From Actinoallomurus liliacearum (GTDB taxonomy: Bacteria; Actinomycetota; Actinomycetes; Streptosporangiales; Streptosporangiaceae), in assembly GCF_039542035.1 (NCBI RefSeq), contig NZ_BAABHJ010000017.1:186001-250000 (forward strand): a stretch of 64,000 bases of DNA, read 5' to 3'. The position numbers and the translations under genes are program-made. The number at the start of each line of letters is the position of its first letter. The stretch's first letter is position 1. The notes beneath the pieces were generated by a model. It was not told the origin of the DNA. It made no database searches and saw nothing but the letters and a program-made list of their open reading frames with translations. Positions 41,052-49,796 of the stretch are shown piece after piece.

Positions 41052-41879
41052 TCAGCGGACCTCGGTGATCTCCGGGCCGCGCTCAAAAGGGTTGAACGGG
41101 GACCCGCCGTCCTCGCCGCCCTCCTGTTCCTGCTGGCCCATCGCCTGCTGGGCGCCGTCCGGCAGGGACAGCTCCAGCAGCTCACGGGGCGGCATCGGGG
41201 CGTCGCCACGGTTGACCACGATGTTGGCGAAGATCTCCTCGACGGCCCGCGCCTGCTCCGGGTCCTGCAGGGCGGCGCCCTGCACCACGCCGCGCAGGAA
41301 CCAGCGGGGGCCGTCGACGCCGAGGAAGCGGACCGGCTGCCAGCCGAAGCCCTGCTCGGCGATCTCCGGCGGCACCTGATCCTTGAGCTCTTCCGGGATG
41401 GCGACCGGGACCATGGCGTGCAGCTCGGTGCCGAACGGCCCCTCGGCCTCCTGGGTCTCCCCCTGCGCCTGCTTGATCTCCTCGGCGATCTCCTGACGGA
41501 GCTCGTCCCACAGACCGCTCTTCTTCGGCGCGGCGAAGGCCTGAAGCTGCAGGCCGCTCTCACCGATCACGACGGTGACGGCGACGAAGTGCCCGCCTAC
41601 GAGGTTGCCCTGCGCGTCCTGCTCGGCGTCCTCGATGTTGAGCTGGTGCTCGATCCCCTCGGCGATGGGCACCTGGAACGCGCCGAAGTCGACGCGCTCC
41701 ACCTCTGGGATCGAGTCGGCCTCGGCGTCCCAAGGGCCGCCGTGGGACACTGCCGCGCTCTCCTGCTTCCCCTCGGACCCGGGCTCCTCGGCCTCGGATT
41801 CCTCGGCCGCGACGGTCTCCTCGTCGGTCGGCTCGAGGTTCTTCTCGGGCTCCTCGTCCCGACGACGGCGTCGAAACAC
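41052..41879 (-). CDS. DUF3710 protein
   Basis: 275 residues. A short basic start (MFRRRRRDEE) leads into an acidic low-complexity stretch (residues 10-45), then the DUF3710 domain: VDFGAFQVPIAEGIEHQLNIEDAEQDAQG, PWDAEADSIPEVERVDF, LGVDGPRWFLRGVVQGAALQD and FANIVVNRGDAPMPPRELLEL. Counterpart of Rv2696c and adjacent to dut as usual. Its normal downstream neighbour, the OB-fold gene, is 33 kb away. Function unknown. Confidence 0.9.
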   Translation of the reverse strand: MFRRRRRDEEPEKNLEPTDEETVAAEESEAEEPGSEGKQESAAVSHGGPWDAEADSIPEVERVDFGAFQVPIAEGIEHQLNIEDAEQDAQGNLVGGHFVAVTVVIGESGLQLQAFAAPKKSGLWDELRQEIAEEIKQAQGETQEAEGPFGTELHAMVPVAIPEELKDQVPPEIAEQGFGWQPVRFLGVDGPRWFLRGVVQGAALQDPEQARAVEEIFANIVVNRGDAPMPPRELLELSLPDGAQQAMGQQEQEGGEDGGSPFNPFERGPEITEVR

Positions 41880-41882
41880 GAC

Positions 41883-42389
41883 TCACGCTCCTTCGTTGTG
41901 CTGTACGGCCACGTCCGCGGCGCGGCCCCCCACGGCTCCTGCGTACCCGCCCGTGGATCCGAAACCACCGTCTCCCCGGGCCGAGCCTGGCAGGACCTGG
42001 ACCTCGTGGAAGACGGCCCGCTCGACGCGCTGGATGACCAGTTGCGCGATACGGTCGCCGCGCGTCAGCCGCACGGTGTGCTCGGTGTCGGTGTTCAGCA
42101 GGGTGACCTTGATCTCTCCCCGGTAGCCCGCGTCGACGGTGCCGGGCGCGTTCACGATCGTCACTCCCAATTTAGCCGCCAGCCCGGAGCGCGGGTGCAC
42201 GAAGGCGGCGTAGCCGTCGGGGATGGCGATCGCGATCCCGGTCGGCACGAGTGCGCGGGCCCCGGGCGGCAGCTCGACGTCCACGGTGGTGACCAGGTCG
42301 GCCCCGGCGTCGCCCGGGTGGGCGTACGACGGCGCGGGCAGGCCGGGATCCAGCCGCTGGATGAGAACTTCCACAGTCAAGGGCTCCAC
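41883..42389 (-). CDS. dut: dUTP diphosphatase (dUTPase)
   Basis: 168 residues, trimeric dUTPase family. The five motifs are visible: HPGDAGADL, PRSGLAAKLG, NAPGTVDAGYRGEI, RGDRIAQLVIQ and the C-terminal P-loop-like RGDGGFGSTG. It hydrolyses dUTP to dUMP and PPi, keeping uracil out of DNA and supplying thymidylate synthesis. Only three bases separate it from DUF3710. ATG start at 42389. Tail after GSTGG is longer than minimal. Confidence 0.96.
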   Translation of the reverse strand: MEPLTVEVLIQRLDPGLPAPSYAHPGDAGADLVTTVDVELPPGARALVPTGIAIAIPDGYAAFVHPRSGLAAKLGVTIVNAPGTVDAGYRGEIKVTLLNTDTEHTVRLTRGDRIAQLVIQRVERAVFHEVQVLPGSARGDGGFGSTGGYAGAVGGRAADVAVQHNEGA

Positions 42390-42593
42390 CTCGTCGCGAT
42401 CTTGATGGCGGCGCTCGCCTCGGCGCGCGTCACAGGCCGTGACACTACCGCCTGTGCGGCCCCGCGCCGATGAGCGCGGCGTGGCCGGTCACGGCTCCGC
42501 CGCGCGGTGCGGGACGCCGACGCCGCTACCGGCGCGGGGACGGTCCCCGCCCGGCTTCGCCCCGGCGCGCGGACGGGTCCGGCGCGGCGCCGC
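42390..42593. other. intergenic, nothing recognised
   Basis: About 200 bp where the mycobacterial order has a DUF3093 gene (Rv2698). I find no DUF3093 frame here. The sequence is GC-rich without a convincing gene; it contains the dut promoter. Confidence 0.4.
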
Positions 42594-43814
42594 TCAGGAG
42601 GCGTCCGAGGACCGGTCGTCCGCCGCCCGATCCGCTGGTGGGTCGGACGATGACGCCTCGTCCGGCGCGATCGTCCCGGTACCCGCCCGCGCGTCACCGG
42701 ACGGCGCGGTGTTCTTCCGGCTCCGGCCCAGCAGGGGGGCGCGGGCGGGGTGTTCCGTCGGGGACGCCCGGTCGTCGGCACCGCGCAGCGCGGGCCACGC
42801 CCGGTAGATGACCGCCGCCGTGGGGACCGCCACCGCCGCGCCGGGGATGCCGCCGACGACCGCGCCGACCGAGATCGCGATGATGATCCCCAGCGGGTGG
42901 AAGCGCACCCAGCGGCCGACGACGAGCGGCTGCAGGACGTGGCCCTCGAGCTGCTGCTCGAGGATCAGGATGCCGAGGAAGACCAGGGCGGCGACGAAGC
43001 CCTTGAAGCTGAAGACGACGAGAAAGGCCAGCGCCCCGGCGACCAGGATGCCGACGATCGGGATGAAGCTCCCGAAGAACACGATCACCGCCAGCGGCGC
43101 CACGAGCGGCACACCCATGATAATCAGCGTCACGGCGATGACGATCGCGTGGATGAGCGCGACGATCACCGTGCCGTGGACGTACTGCGACAGCGTCTCC
43201 CAGGCCGCGCGGCCCGCCCGGTCGATGCGGTCCCGGTACCGCCCCGTCCCGCTGATGAGCCAGCGCCAGATCCCCGGCCCGTCCTTCAGCAGGAAGAAGG
43301 TGACGAAGAACAGGAAGACGATGGCCGCGAGCACCTCGCCGGCGACGGTGGCGCCGGTGAAGGCCGTGCTGACCAGCTTGCCGCGCTGCTGCTGGATCTG
43401 GTTGAGCAACTGGTCCACGGCCGACTGGAGCTGGGAGTTCTTGAGGTGCAGCGGCCCGGTCACCAGCCAGTGCTGGAACTGGGTCGCCGTCCGCTGTATC
43501 CGCGTGACCAGGTGGGGGAACTGGTCGTTGGCCTGGATCCCGACGAACGTGCCCACGCCGCCGAGCACCCCGAGGGCGAGCAGCATCGTCAGCCAGGTCG
43601 CGGCGAGCGAGGGCATCCGGCGGCGCAGCCGGGCGGTGACGGGGTACAGCAGCGCGCACAGCAGCAGCGCGATGGCGCACGGCAGAACGACGAGCCGCAG
43701 CTTGTCCAGAATGCGCGCGACCGCGTAGATCACGATTCCGACGACGATCAGCCGCCAGCAGAACGCGGCCACGGTCGCCAGCGTCCGTGGCACTCCCGGA
43801 TCCCGATCGCTCAC
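42594..43814 (-). CDS. AI-2E family transporter (UPF0118)
   Basis: 406 residues from GTG 43814, which follows GGAGGAGAACA; the ATG at 43832 adds six and has no better site. About eight membrane helices with the family signatures WLTMLLALGVLGG, FLFFVTFFLLKDG, GVPLVAPLAVIVFFGSFIPIVGILVAG and LEGHVLQPLVVGRWVRFHPLGIIIAI. The tail is polar. Members export small molecules or work as Na+/H+ antiporters; true AI-2 export is shown only for TqsA. Confidence 0.9.
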   Translation of the reverse strand: MSDRDPGVPRTLATVAAFCWRLIVVGIVIYAVARILDKLRLVVLPCAIALLLCALLYPVTARLRRRMPSLAATWLTMLLALGVLGGVGTFVGIQANDQFPHLVTRIQRTATQFQHWLVTGPLHLKNSQLQSAVDQLLNQIQQQRGKLVSTAFTGATVAGEVLAAIVFLFFVTFFLLKDGPGIWRWLISGTGRYRDRIDRAGRAAWETLSQYVHGTVIVALIHAIVIAVTLIIMGVPLVAPLAVIVFFGSFIPIVGILVAGALAFLVVFSFKGFVAALVFLGILILEQQLEGHVLQPLVVGRWVRFHPLGIIIAISVGAVVGGIPGAAVAVPTAAVIYRAWPALRGADDRASPTEHPARAPLLGRSRKNTAPSGDARAGTGTIAPDEASSSDPPADRAADDRSSDAS

Positions 43815-44026
43815 TGTTCTCCTCCGGACCACGCCCTACCCGGACCACCGTCATCGACTCATTACCGAGCCGACGTCTTCGTGACCTGTCGTGTTCACAC
43901 TGATGCACGATTGGCCACATTCGGGCATCCGTGCTCTGGTATCTCGCCAACAAGCCGAAATGCTCTTACGTTGTGTTAACCAAGACCCTCGCTAGGCGGG
44001 TCGGTCGAACGGGGAAGGGCTGCGTC
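43815..44026. promoter_or_regulatory. divergent region upstream of the redox operon
   Basis: About 210 bp, AT-richer than its surroundings, between the AI-2E transporter (minus) and the 44027 operon (plus). It must carry promoters for both. A CTTACG/TTAACC pair 11 bp apart at 43965-43981 resembles one half of the potassium array but is incomplete. Confidence 0.45.
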
Positions 44027-44725
44027 ATGGCGCACGGGGTGATACATAGGGCATTGGACGGCTATCGATTCCAGATCTCCGGCGATCTTGATCTTACTCT
44101 TCCTTTCACCTCCGTGACGCGGTACGCCGTGGACGGGAGGATCTACGAGCTGACCTCCGGCGACCACCAGGCGGCGTCCGCGTGGGCCGAGGATCTCGGC
44201 ATTCGCCACTTCGACGATGAATTCTCGGTTCAGGGCGGCACACTTCGGACGACACGGGTGACCCATTATGACCAACGCGTCGGCCTGGAAGACCATCTCC
44301 TCGCCGTGATGTGGCAGGGTCGGAATTATTCACTGTTCGTCCCCATGTACAGCGCCAAGGCCGCCGACGCCGTACGCCTTTTCCAGCTTCTGCGGGTCAC
44401 CGAGCATCAGGACGGCATCACGGCCGCCTCCCGGAATCCCAAGCGGGCGGGCATCGCCGAGCCGGCCGACGTGGCCAAGGAGATTCCAGGGATCGGCCTG
44501 CTCGAGATCACCGCGCTCACCAAGACGACCGCGCGGAGGCTCCCGGCGTGGTCGGGCGCGCAGGTGCACAGCGGGGAGTTGTTCCGCGACACGCTCGACG
44601 ACGACACGACGTACTTCCTGCTCGCCACGTCGTCCGCGATGGTCACCGTGCTGCCGCACGAGTCCCGCCAGGCCGCCGCGGTGGCGAACCGGATCGGCGG
44701 GCTGCGCGTCGAGACCGTCGCCTGA
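44027..44725 (+). CDS. hypothetical protein heading the redox operon
   Basis: 232 residues from ATG 44027 with AAGGG upstream. No signal peptide or membrane helix, so cytosolic. It appears to be an alpha/beta protein (FQISGDLDLTLPFTSVTRYAVDGRIYELTSGDHQ ... VGLEDHLLAVMWQGRNYSLFVPMYS) with an internal similarity between the halves (SVTRYAVDG... and TYFLLATSSAMVTVLPHES). It overlaps the MauE-like gene by one base (TGATG), so it belongs to the same operon. Family not recognised. Confidence 0.7.
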   Translation: MAHGVIHRALDGYRFQISGDLDLTLPFTSVTRYAVDGRIYELTSGDHQAASAWAEDLGIRHFDDEFSVQGGTLRTTRVTHYDQRVGLEDHLLAVMWQGRNYSLFVPMYSAKAADAVRLFQLLRVTEHQDGITAASRNPKRAGIAEPADVAKEIPGIGLLEITALTKTTARRLPAWSGAQVHSGELFRDTLDDDTTYFLLATSSAMVTVLPHESRQAAAVANRIGGLRVETVA

Positions 44726-45309
44726 TGGCGGCGATGCTGACCGGTGTGTCGGCCGGGACGGTGGCGTTGATCCTGCTCGCGGGCTTCGCGGGCCATCTGC
44801 TGCATCCGCGTGTCCTGCCCGCCGCCCTGACCGCGCACCGCACGGTTCCCGCTCCGCTGATCTGGCCGGTGGCCGTCGCGGTCGGCGCGCTGGAGGGCGT
44901 CCTCGGTGCGGTCACCGGGTACGCGCTGCTGGCCGGACGGCCCCGGGCGCTGACGCTGGGCGCGACCGGCAGCGCCCTGCTGTTCGTGGCCTACGCGCTG
45001 TACGGGCTGTACGTCCTGCGCACCCGGCCGAGCGGGCGGGGACGACGCGGCGACCGCGTGGCGGGTGCGGAGAACCGGGCCGTGCCGTGCGGCTGCTCGG
45101 CCGACGACACCCCCATGAGCGGCTGGGTGGCCGGGCGGGCCGCGGCGCTCGCACTGGCGTCGGTGACCGCGTCGGCCGGCGCCGGTTCGGCCATCGCCTC
45201 GCACGGAGTGCATGTGGCGCTCGTGGGCCTGTCGTCCGTAACGTTCGCGGTGCTGCTGTGGTCGCTGCCGGCGGCCATGGCCGACCCCGAAAGGAGCGTC
45301 GCCGGATGA
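44725..45309 (+). CDS. MauE/DoxX-like redox-associated membrane protein
   Basis: 194 residues. Four to five membrane helices (TVALILLAGFAGHLLHP, PLIWPVAVAVGALEGVLGAVTGYALL, LGATGSALLFVAYALYGLYVL, AALALASVTASAGAGSAIA), with a CGC motif in a loop (VPCGCSADDTPMSGW). This is the MauE layout: MauE and MauD are needed for disulfide formation in the methylamine dehydrogenase small subunit. The stop overlaps the next start (ATGA). Likely passes electrons to or from the MauD-like protein. Confidence 0.75.
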   Translation: MAAMLTGVSAGTVALILLAGFAGHLLHPRVLPAALTAHRTVPAPLIWPVAVAVGALEGVLGAVTGYALLAGRPRALTLGATGSALLFVAYALYGLYVLRTRPSGRGRRGDRVAGAENRAVPCGCSADDTPMSGWVAGRAAALALASVTASAGAGSAIASHGVHVALVGLSSVTFAVLLWSLPAAMADPERSVAG

Positions 45310-45845
45310 CCTTCGAGACCACGGCCCTGCTGGTGACCTGGGTGGCCATCCTCCTGCTCGCCCTCGTGGTGGCCGGGCTGGTCCGCCAGGTACACCACCT
45401 GACCAAGGGGCCCCGCACGCCCGACGACGGCCTGACCACGGGCATGACCGCGCCGGCTCTGGCCCGGCTCGCGCCCGAGCCGGGCCGCCCGACGCTGCTG
45501 TTGTTCCTCGGCGCGGAGTGCCCGGCCTGCCACGACGTCTTCGAGGAGGCGCTGGGCCAGACCGAGGCACCGCCGATCCGCGCGCTGTTCTTCGACGACG
45601 CCCTCGACGTGACCCCGCCGGACAACATGGTGGTCCTGGCGGATCAGGGCGATCTGTTCCAGGAGTACCAGGTCCCGGCCACGCCGTACGCCGTGCTCGT
45701 CGGCTCGGACGGGCGGATCCGGACGGCCGAGCCGGTCGGCTCGGTGCGCGCGCTGCACGGGCTGATCGTGCAGGCCGGCGGCCGGGTCGTGGAAGCAGGC
45801 GCGCCCGTGCCGCCGATCACCGACGCGGACACGGCGACCGTGTGA
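45306..45845 (+). CDS. MauD-like membrane-anchored thioredoxin
   Basis: 179 residues: an N-terminal anchor (LLVTWVAILLLALVVAGLV), then a thioredoxin fold with the active site CPAC (AECPACHDVFEEAL, about residue 75), and cis-Pro region QVPATPYAVLVGSDGRI. MauD-type proteins are extracytoplasmic disulfide oxidoreductases. The ATG overlaps the MauE-like stop. The next gene encodes a ten-cysteine exported protein, the obvious client. Substrate relation is inferred from gene order. Confidence 0.82.
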   Translation: MTFETTALLVTWVAILLLALVVAGLVRQVHHLTKGPRTPDDGLTTGMTAPALARLAPEPGRPTLLLFLGAECPACHDVFEEALGQTEAPPIRALFFDDALDVTPPDNMVVLADQGDLFQEYQVPATPYAVLVGSDGRIRTAEPVGSVRALHGLIVQAGGRVVEAGAPVPPITDADTATV

Positions 45846-45867
45846 GAGAGAACGGGGAGGATGCCCG

Positions 45868-46419
45868 ATGCTCGAACTCGACGACATTCCCATGCTGAGC
45901 GGCCCGCGGCCCGAGGGCGCCCGGCGGGCCGCCCGGCGGATCCCGCATGCGACGGCCGAGGGGGTGGCGCGCCGGTCCATGCTGGGCGGCGCGCTGGCCG
46001 CCGGCACGACCGTCGGCCTGTCCGCGCTCGGGGTCTTCGCCCCCGCGCGCAAGGCCCTCGCCGCCGGCTACACCCTGACGCCGGGCTACTACGACATCTA
46101 CGGCACGTGCCCGGCGTACGCCGCGCCGTTCGACTGCTCCCCCGGCTGCGGGCCGAGCACCGTGCTGTCCAGCGCCTGCCGGACGAGCGGCAAGTACAAG
46201 GGGTACCACCGCTCCGGGGTCTCCGATCCAGGGCGGTTCAAGCTCCGTCCCAACCAGTGCTACGCGGGCAAGTACGACGGCTGGATCTGGGCGTACGCCC
46301 ATAAGTGCGGCAGTTGCACCAAGTCGGTGACCTGGCGCTGCCACGACGGCTGGAAGAAGAGCGCGGCGGGGCACTGGTACAAGACCGTCTGCCGGTGGGC
46401 CCTTGCCTGCGCCAAGTGA
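45868..46419 (+). CDS. Tat-exported ten-cysteine protein
   Basis: 183 residues. A twin-arginine signal (ARRSMLGGALAAGTTVGLSALGVF ... ALA, residues 35-66) precedes a mature region of about 118 residues with ten cysteines (GTC, FDC, PGC, SAC, NQC, HKC, GSC, WRC, TVC, LAC), enough for five disulfides, and many Trp/Tyr residues. ATG at 45868 with GGGGAGG upstream. The MauD/MauE neighbours recall MauA, the disulfide-rich Tat-exported subunit of methylamine dehydrogenase, but I see no sequence match to MauA and no heavy-subunit gene. Export of a folded, cofactor-bearing or crosslinked protein is plausible. Confidence 0.75.
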   Translation: MLELDDIPMLSGPRPEGARRAARRIPHATAEGVARRSMLGGALAAGTTVGLSALGVFAPARKALAAGYTLTPGYYDIYGTCPAYAAPFDCSPGCGPSTVLSSACRTSGKYKGYHRSGVSDPGRFKLRPNQCYAGKYDGWIWAYAHKCGSCTKSVTWRCHDGWKKSAAGHWYKTVCRWALACAK

Positions 46420-46582
46420 GACGCGGCCGGCCGGCCGGCTGCGCCGGGGGCTGACCGAGCCGCTGCTGCCGTTCGCCGCGCTGGCCCTGCTGGCCGTCGC
46501 GGCGGCGGCCGCACAGCGGACCGTGCTGTGCTGGGCGTCGGTCGGGGCGCTGGCCGGATACTCGCTGTCCGGCTCGGTTTGA
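46403..46582 (+). CDS. 59-residue membrane peptide
   Basis: TTG start at 46403, overlapping the end of the Cys-rich gene by 17 bp. A basic head (ETRPAGRLRRGL) leads to a hydrophobic helix (LLPFAALALLAVAAAAA) and a second short one (VLCWASVGALAGYSL). Strong GC3 and the hydrophobic profile favour a real gene; the rare start and weak ribosome site keep confidence low. It would lie between the exported protein and the next membrane protein. Confidence 0.45.
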   Translation: MPAPSETRPAGRLRRGLTEPLLPFAALALLAVAAAAAQRTVLCWASVGALAGYSLSGSV

Positions 46583-46600
46583 ACGCGTAACAGCGACTTC

Positions 46601-47155
46601 GTGCTGTTCTCGCCAGGTTGGCGGGCTCACGTACGGCAGGGCGAGGTCCTGGCCGTCTTCTCCCTCGGGCTGCTCCTCGGGGGCACGCTCAGCGCCACCG
46701 TGCTGTGGCTGCTGTCCGGTCTCACGGCGCCGCTGCCCCGGGCCGTGCGGATCGGGGCAGTCCTGGTGATCGCGGTGGCGGGCGTGGCGCGCGAGGCCGG
46801 CTGGATCCGCGTGCCGCTCCCCCAGAACGCCCGGCAGATCCCCCGCGAGGTGCTGCAGAGCCGGATCCGGCGCGGTTCGCTGCAGTTCGGCTTCGAACTG
46901 GGCACCGGGGTGCGCACGTACGTCTCGGCGAGCGCGCCGTACGTCGTCGCGCTCGGGCTCGTGCTGGCGCACCAGGGGCCGCTCGCGACGATCCTGACCG
47001 GCACCGGCTTCGGCGTCGGCCGGGCGGTCACCGCGACCGCCCGGTACGCCAGCCGGCACGACGAGTGGGACGACCGCCGCGTCACCCGGATGCCGATCCT
47101 GACCAACGCGATCGGCGTCGCCGTCCTGCTCGCCCTCGCCCTCCTGTACGGCTAG
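46601..47155 (+). CDS. conserved membrane protein closing the redox operon
   Basis: 184 residues from GTG 46601 (stop codon just upstream in frame). About five helices: LAVFSLGLLLGGTLSATVLWLL, AVRIGAVLVIAVAGVA, ASAPYVVALGLVLAH, LATILTGTGFGVGRAV and ILTNAIGVAVLLALALLYG. A loop LQFGFELGTGVRTYVSASAPYV joins helices two and three. It ends by overlapping the convergent valS by 4 bp. Its shape recalls small CcdA-like electron carriers, but the expected transmembrane Cys pair is absent, so function is open. Confidence 0.7.
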   Translation: MLFSPGWRAHVRQGEVLAVFSLGLLLGGTLSATVLWLLSGLTAPLPRAVRIGAVLVIAVAGVAREAGWIRVPLPQNARQIPREVLQSRIRRGSLQFGFELGTGVRTYVSASAPYVVALGLVLAHQGPLATILTGTGFGVGRAVTATARYASRHDEWDDRRVTRMPILTNAIGVAVLLALALLYG

Positions 47156-49677
47156 GACGCCAGCGTCACGTCGACGGTGAAGCCCTCCTCCGGGGATGCC
47201 GGGTCGAGCGCCAGGTCGGCGATCCGGCCGGCGGCCCGCAGGTCGGCCACGGCGAGGCGGGCGACGTCCGCGCCGCGGACCACCGCCCGCTCGACGTCGG
47301 CGCGCATCGAGACCTTCGCTGTCGACTTGGCCTTGCGGACCTGCCGGAGGACGTCGGAGGTGGCGGTGAGGACCGCGGCGTCGCCGCCCGCCGGGGCGTC
47401 GGCGATCGGCCAGGCGGCCCGGTGCACGGAGCCGTCCCGCCACCACGACCAGACCTCTTCGGTGACGTAGGGCAGGATCGGCGCGAACAGCCGCAGGACC
47501 ACCGACAGCGCCTCGCGCAGCGCCGCCCGGGCGGAGACCGCCCCCTGGCCGGGTTCGCCGTCCGGCCCGCCGTAGGCGCGGGCCTTGACCAGCTCCAGGT
47601 AGTCGTCGCACAGGTCCCAGAAGAACCGTTCGGTGCGCTCGAGGGCACGCGTGTAGTCGTACGCCTCGAAGGCGGCCGTGGCCTCGCGGACGGTCTCGGC
47701 CAGCGTCGCCAGCATCGCCAGGTCCAGCGGCTCCGTCACGGACGCGCCGGGCGGGACGTCGCCGAGGCCGAGCACGAACTTCGAAGCGTTGAGGATCTTG
47801 ATGGCGAGCCGGCGGCCGATCTTGATCTGGCCCGTGTCGAACGCCGTGTCCGTGCCGAGCCGGCCGTTCGCGGCCCAGTAGCGCACCGCGTCGGCGCCGT
47901 GCTGGACGAGGAGGTCCATCGGCGTGACGACGTTGCCCTTGGACTTGGACATCTTCTTGCGGTCCGGGTCGAGGATCCAGCCGGACAGCGCGGTGTCGGT
48001 CCAGGGCAGCGAGTCGTGCTCCAGGTGCGCCCGCACGACGGTGGAGAACAGCCAGGTGCGGATGATGTCGTGCGCCTGGGGCCGCAGGTCGTACGGGAAG
48101 ACCCGGCCGAAGAGGTCCGGGTCCCGCTCCCAGCCGCCGGCGAGCTGCGGCGTCAGCGACGAGGTCGCCCAGGTGTCCATGACGTCCGGGTCGGCCATGA
48201 AGCCGTGCGGCTTGCCGCGCTGGTCCTCGGTGCGGCCCGGAGGGGCGTCGGAGGAGGGGTCGACCGGCAGCGCGTCCTCCGGCGGCGTGATCGGCCGGTC
48301 GTAGATCGGCTCGCCGTCGCCGTCGAGGGGGTACCAGACCGGGATCGGCACGCCGAAGAACCGCTGCCGGGAGATCAGCCAGTCGCCGGCCAGCCCCTCG
48401 ACCCAGTTGTCGTACCGCCCCTTCATGTACGGCGGGTGCCAGGTCAGCTCGGCACCGCGGGCCAGCAGCCGGTCGCGCAGCTCCGGGTCGCGCCCGCCGT
48501 TGCGGATGTACCACTGGCGGGTGGTGACGATCTCGAGCGGCTTGCTGCCCTTCTCGTAGAACTTCACCGGGCGGGTGAGGGGCCGCGGCTCGCCGTCGAG
48601 GTCGCCGGACGCGCGCAGCAGCTCGACGACGCGCTCGCGGGCCGAGTGCGCGGTCAGCCCGGCCAGCTCGGCGTACGGCTCCGGGGCGACGCCGGCCGGC
48701 GGGTCGGGCAGGATCCGGCCGTTCCAGTCGATGATCGCGCGGGTCGGGAGGTGCAGCTCCCGCCACCACGTCACGTCGGTCAGGTCACCGAACGTGCAGA
48801 TCATCGCGATGCCGGACCCCTTGTCCGGCTCGGCGAGGCGGTGCGCGACGATCGGCACCTCGACGCCGAACAGCGGCGTCCGCGCCGTGGTGCCGAACAG
48901 CTCGCGGTAGCGCTCGTCGTCCGGGTGGGCCACCAGCGCGACGCAGGCGGGCAGCAGCTCCGGCCGGGTCGTCTCGATGTACACCGGACGCCCGGCGGAA
49001 CCGTGGAAGCGGATCCGGTGGAACGCGCCGGGCTGCTCGCGGTCCTCCAGCTCGGCCTGGGCGACCGCGGTGCGGAACGTGACGTCCCACAGGGTCGGGG
49101 CCTCGGAGACGTACGCCTCGCCACGTGCCAGGTTGCGCAGGAACGCCCGCTGGGCGGCGGCGCGGGCGGGCGCGCCGATCGTCGTGTAGAGCAGGGACCA
49201 GTCCACCGACAGCCCGACGCGGCGCCAGACGTCCTCGAAGGCCTTCTCGTCGATCCGGGTCAGCCGGTCGCACAGCTCGACGAAGTTGCGCCGGGACACC
49301 GGGATCTGCCGGCCGGGCTTGTCCGGGGGTTCGAACGCCGGGTCGTAGGGCAGGGACGGGTCACATCGGACGCCGAAGTAGTTCTGCACCCGGCGCTCGG
49401 TGGGCAGGCCGTTGTCGTCCCAGCCGATCGGGTAGAAGACCTCGCGGCCGCGCATCCGCTGGAAACGGGCGATCGTGTCGGTATGTGTGTATGAGAAGAC
49501 GTGACCGACGTGCAGGGAGCCGCTGACGGTGGGCGGCGGCGTGTCGATCGAGTAGATCTCCGAGCGCGCCTTCGATCGGTCGAAGCGGTAGGTGCCGCGC
49601 TCGTCCCAGAGTACGGCCCATTTCTCCTCGAGACCGTCGAGGGTGGGCTTCTCCGGCGGGCGTGGCTTGTCTGTCAT
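47152..49677 (-). CDS. valS: valyl-tRNA synthetase
   Basis: 841 residues from ATG 49677 (three residues shorter than the longest frame). Class I synthetase: HVGH at residues 56-59, TTRPE in the editing domain, and KMSKSKGNVV for the second signature; FDGRP-like specificity region WATSSLTPQL marks ValS. It charges tRNA-Val and edits Thr. It lacks the C-terminal coiled-coil tail of many bacterial ValRS and resembles the shorter archaeal-like version found in some actinobacteria. It is a housekeeping gene convergent with the redox operon. Confidence 0.94.
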   Translation of the reverse strand: MTDKPRPPEKPTLDGLEEKWAVLWDERGTYRFDRSKARSEIYSIDTPPPTVSGSLHVGHVFSYTHTDTIARFQRMRGREVFYPIGWDDNGLPTERRVQNYFGVRCDPSLPYDPAFEPPDKPGRQIPVSRRNFVELCDRLTRIDEKAFEDVWRRVGLSVDWSLLYTTIGAPARAAAQRAFLRNLARGEAYVSEAPTLWDVTFRTAVAQAELEDREQPGAFHRIRFHGSAGRPVYIETTRPELLPACVALVAHPDDERYRELFGTTARTPLFGVEVPIVAHRLAEPDKGSGIAMICTFGDLTDVTWWRELHLPTRAIIDWNGRILPDPPAGVAPEPYAELAGLTAHSARERVVELLRASGDLDGEPRPLTRPVKFYEKGSKPLEIVTTRQWYIRNGGRDPELRDRLLARGAELTWHPPYMKGRYDNWVEGLAGDWLISRQRFFGVPIPVWYPLDGDGEPIYDRPITPPEDALPVDPSSDAPPGRTEDQRGKPHGFMADPDVMDTWATSSLTPQLAGGWERDPDLFGRVFPYDLRPQAHDIIRTWLFSTVVRAHLEHDSLPWTDTALSGWILDPDRKKMSKSKGNVVTPMDLLVQHGADAVRYWAANGRLGTDTAFDTGQIKIGRRLAIKILNASKFVLGLGDVPPGASVTEPLDLAMLATLAETVREATAAFEAYDYTRALERTERFFWDLCDDYLELVKARAYGGPDGEPGQGAVSARAALREALSVVLRLFAPILPYVTEEVWSWWRDGSVHRAAWPIADAPAGGDAAVLTATSDVLRQVRKAKSTAKVSMRADVERAVVRGADVARLAVADLRAAGRIADLALDPASPEEGFTVDVTLAS

Positions 49678-49796
49678 GGCGCCCATGGTATTGGCGGCGA
49701 CGGCGGAGTCGGGCCTCGTCAGGTGATCGCCTGTGAGAGGGTCGGAACATCGACAGAACCGGAAATCACACTGGTAACGCGGGAGAGGGAGAACGC

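Noticed and set aside
43965..43981. CTTACG and TTAACC 11 bp apart before the redox operon
   Set aside because: Only one pair of the array; no second pair 21 bp away. Likely chance in an AT-richer promoter region.
45868..46419. Calling the Cys-rich exported protein MauA (methylamine dehydrogenase light chain)
   Set aside because: No visible sequence match to MauA, no mauB heavy subunit and no electron acceptor gene nearby; only the MauD/MauE context is shared.
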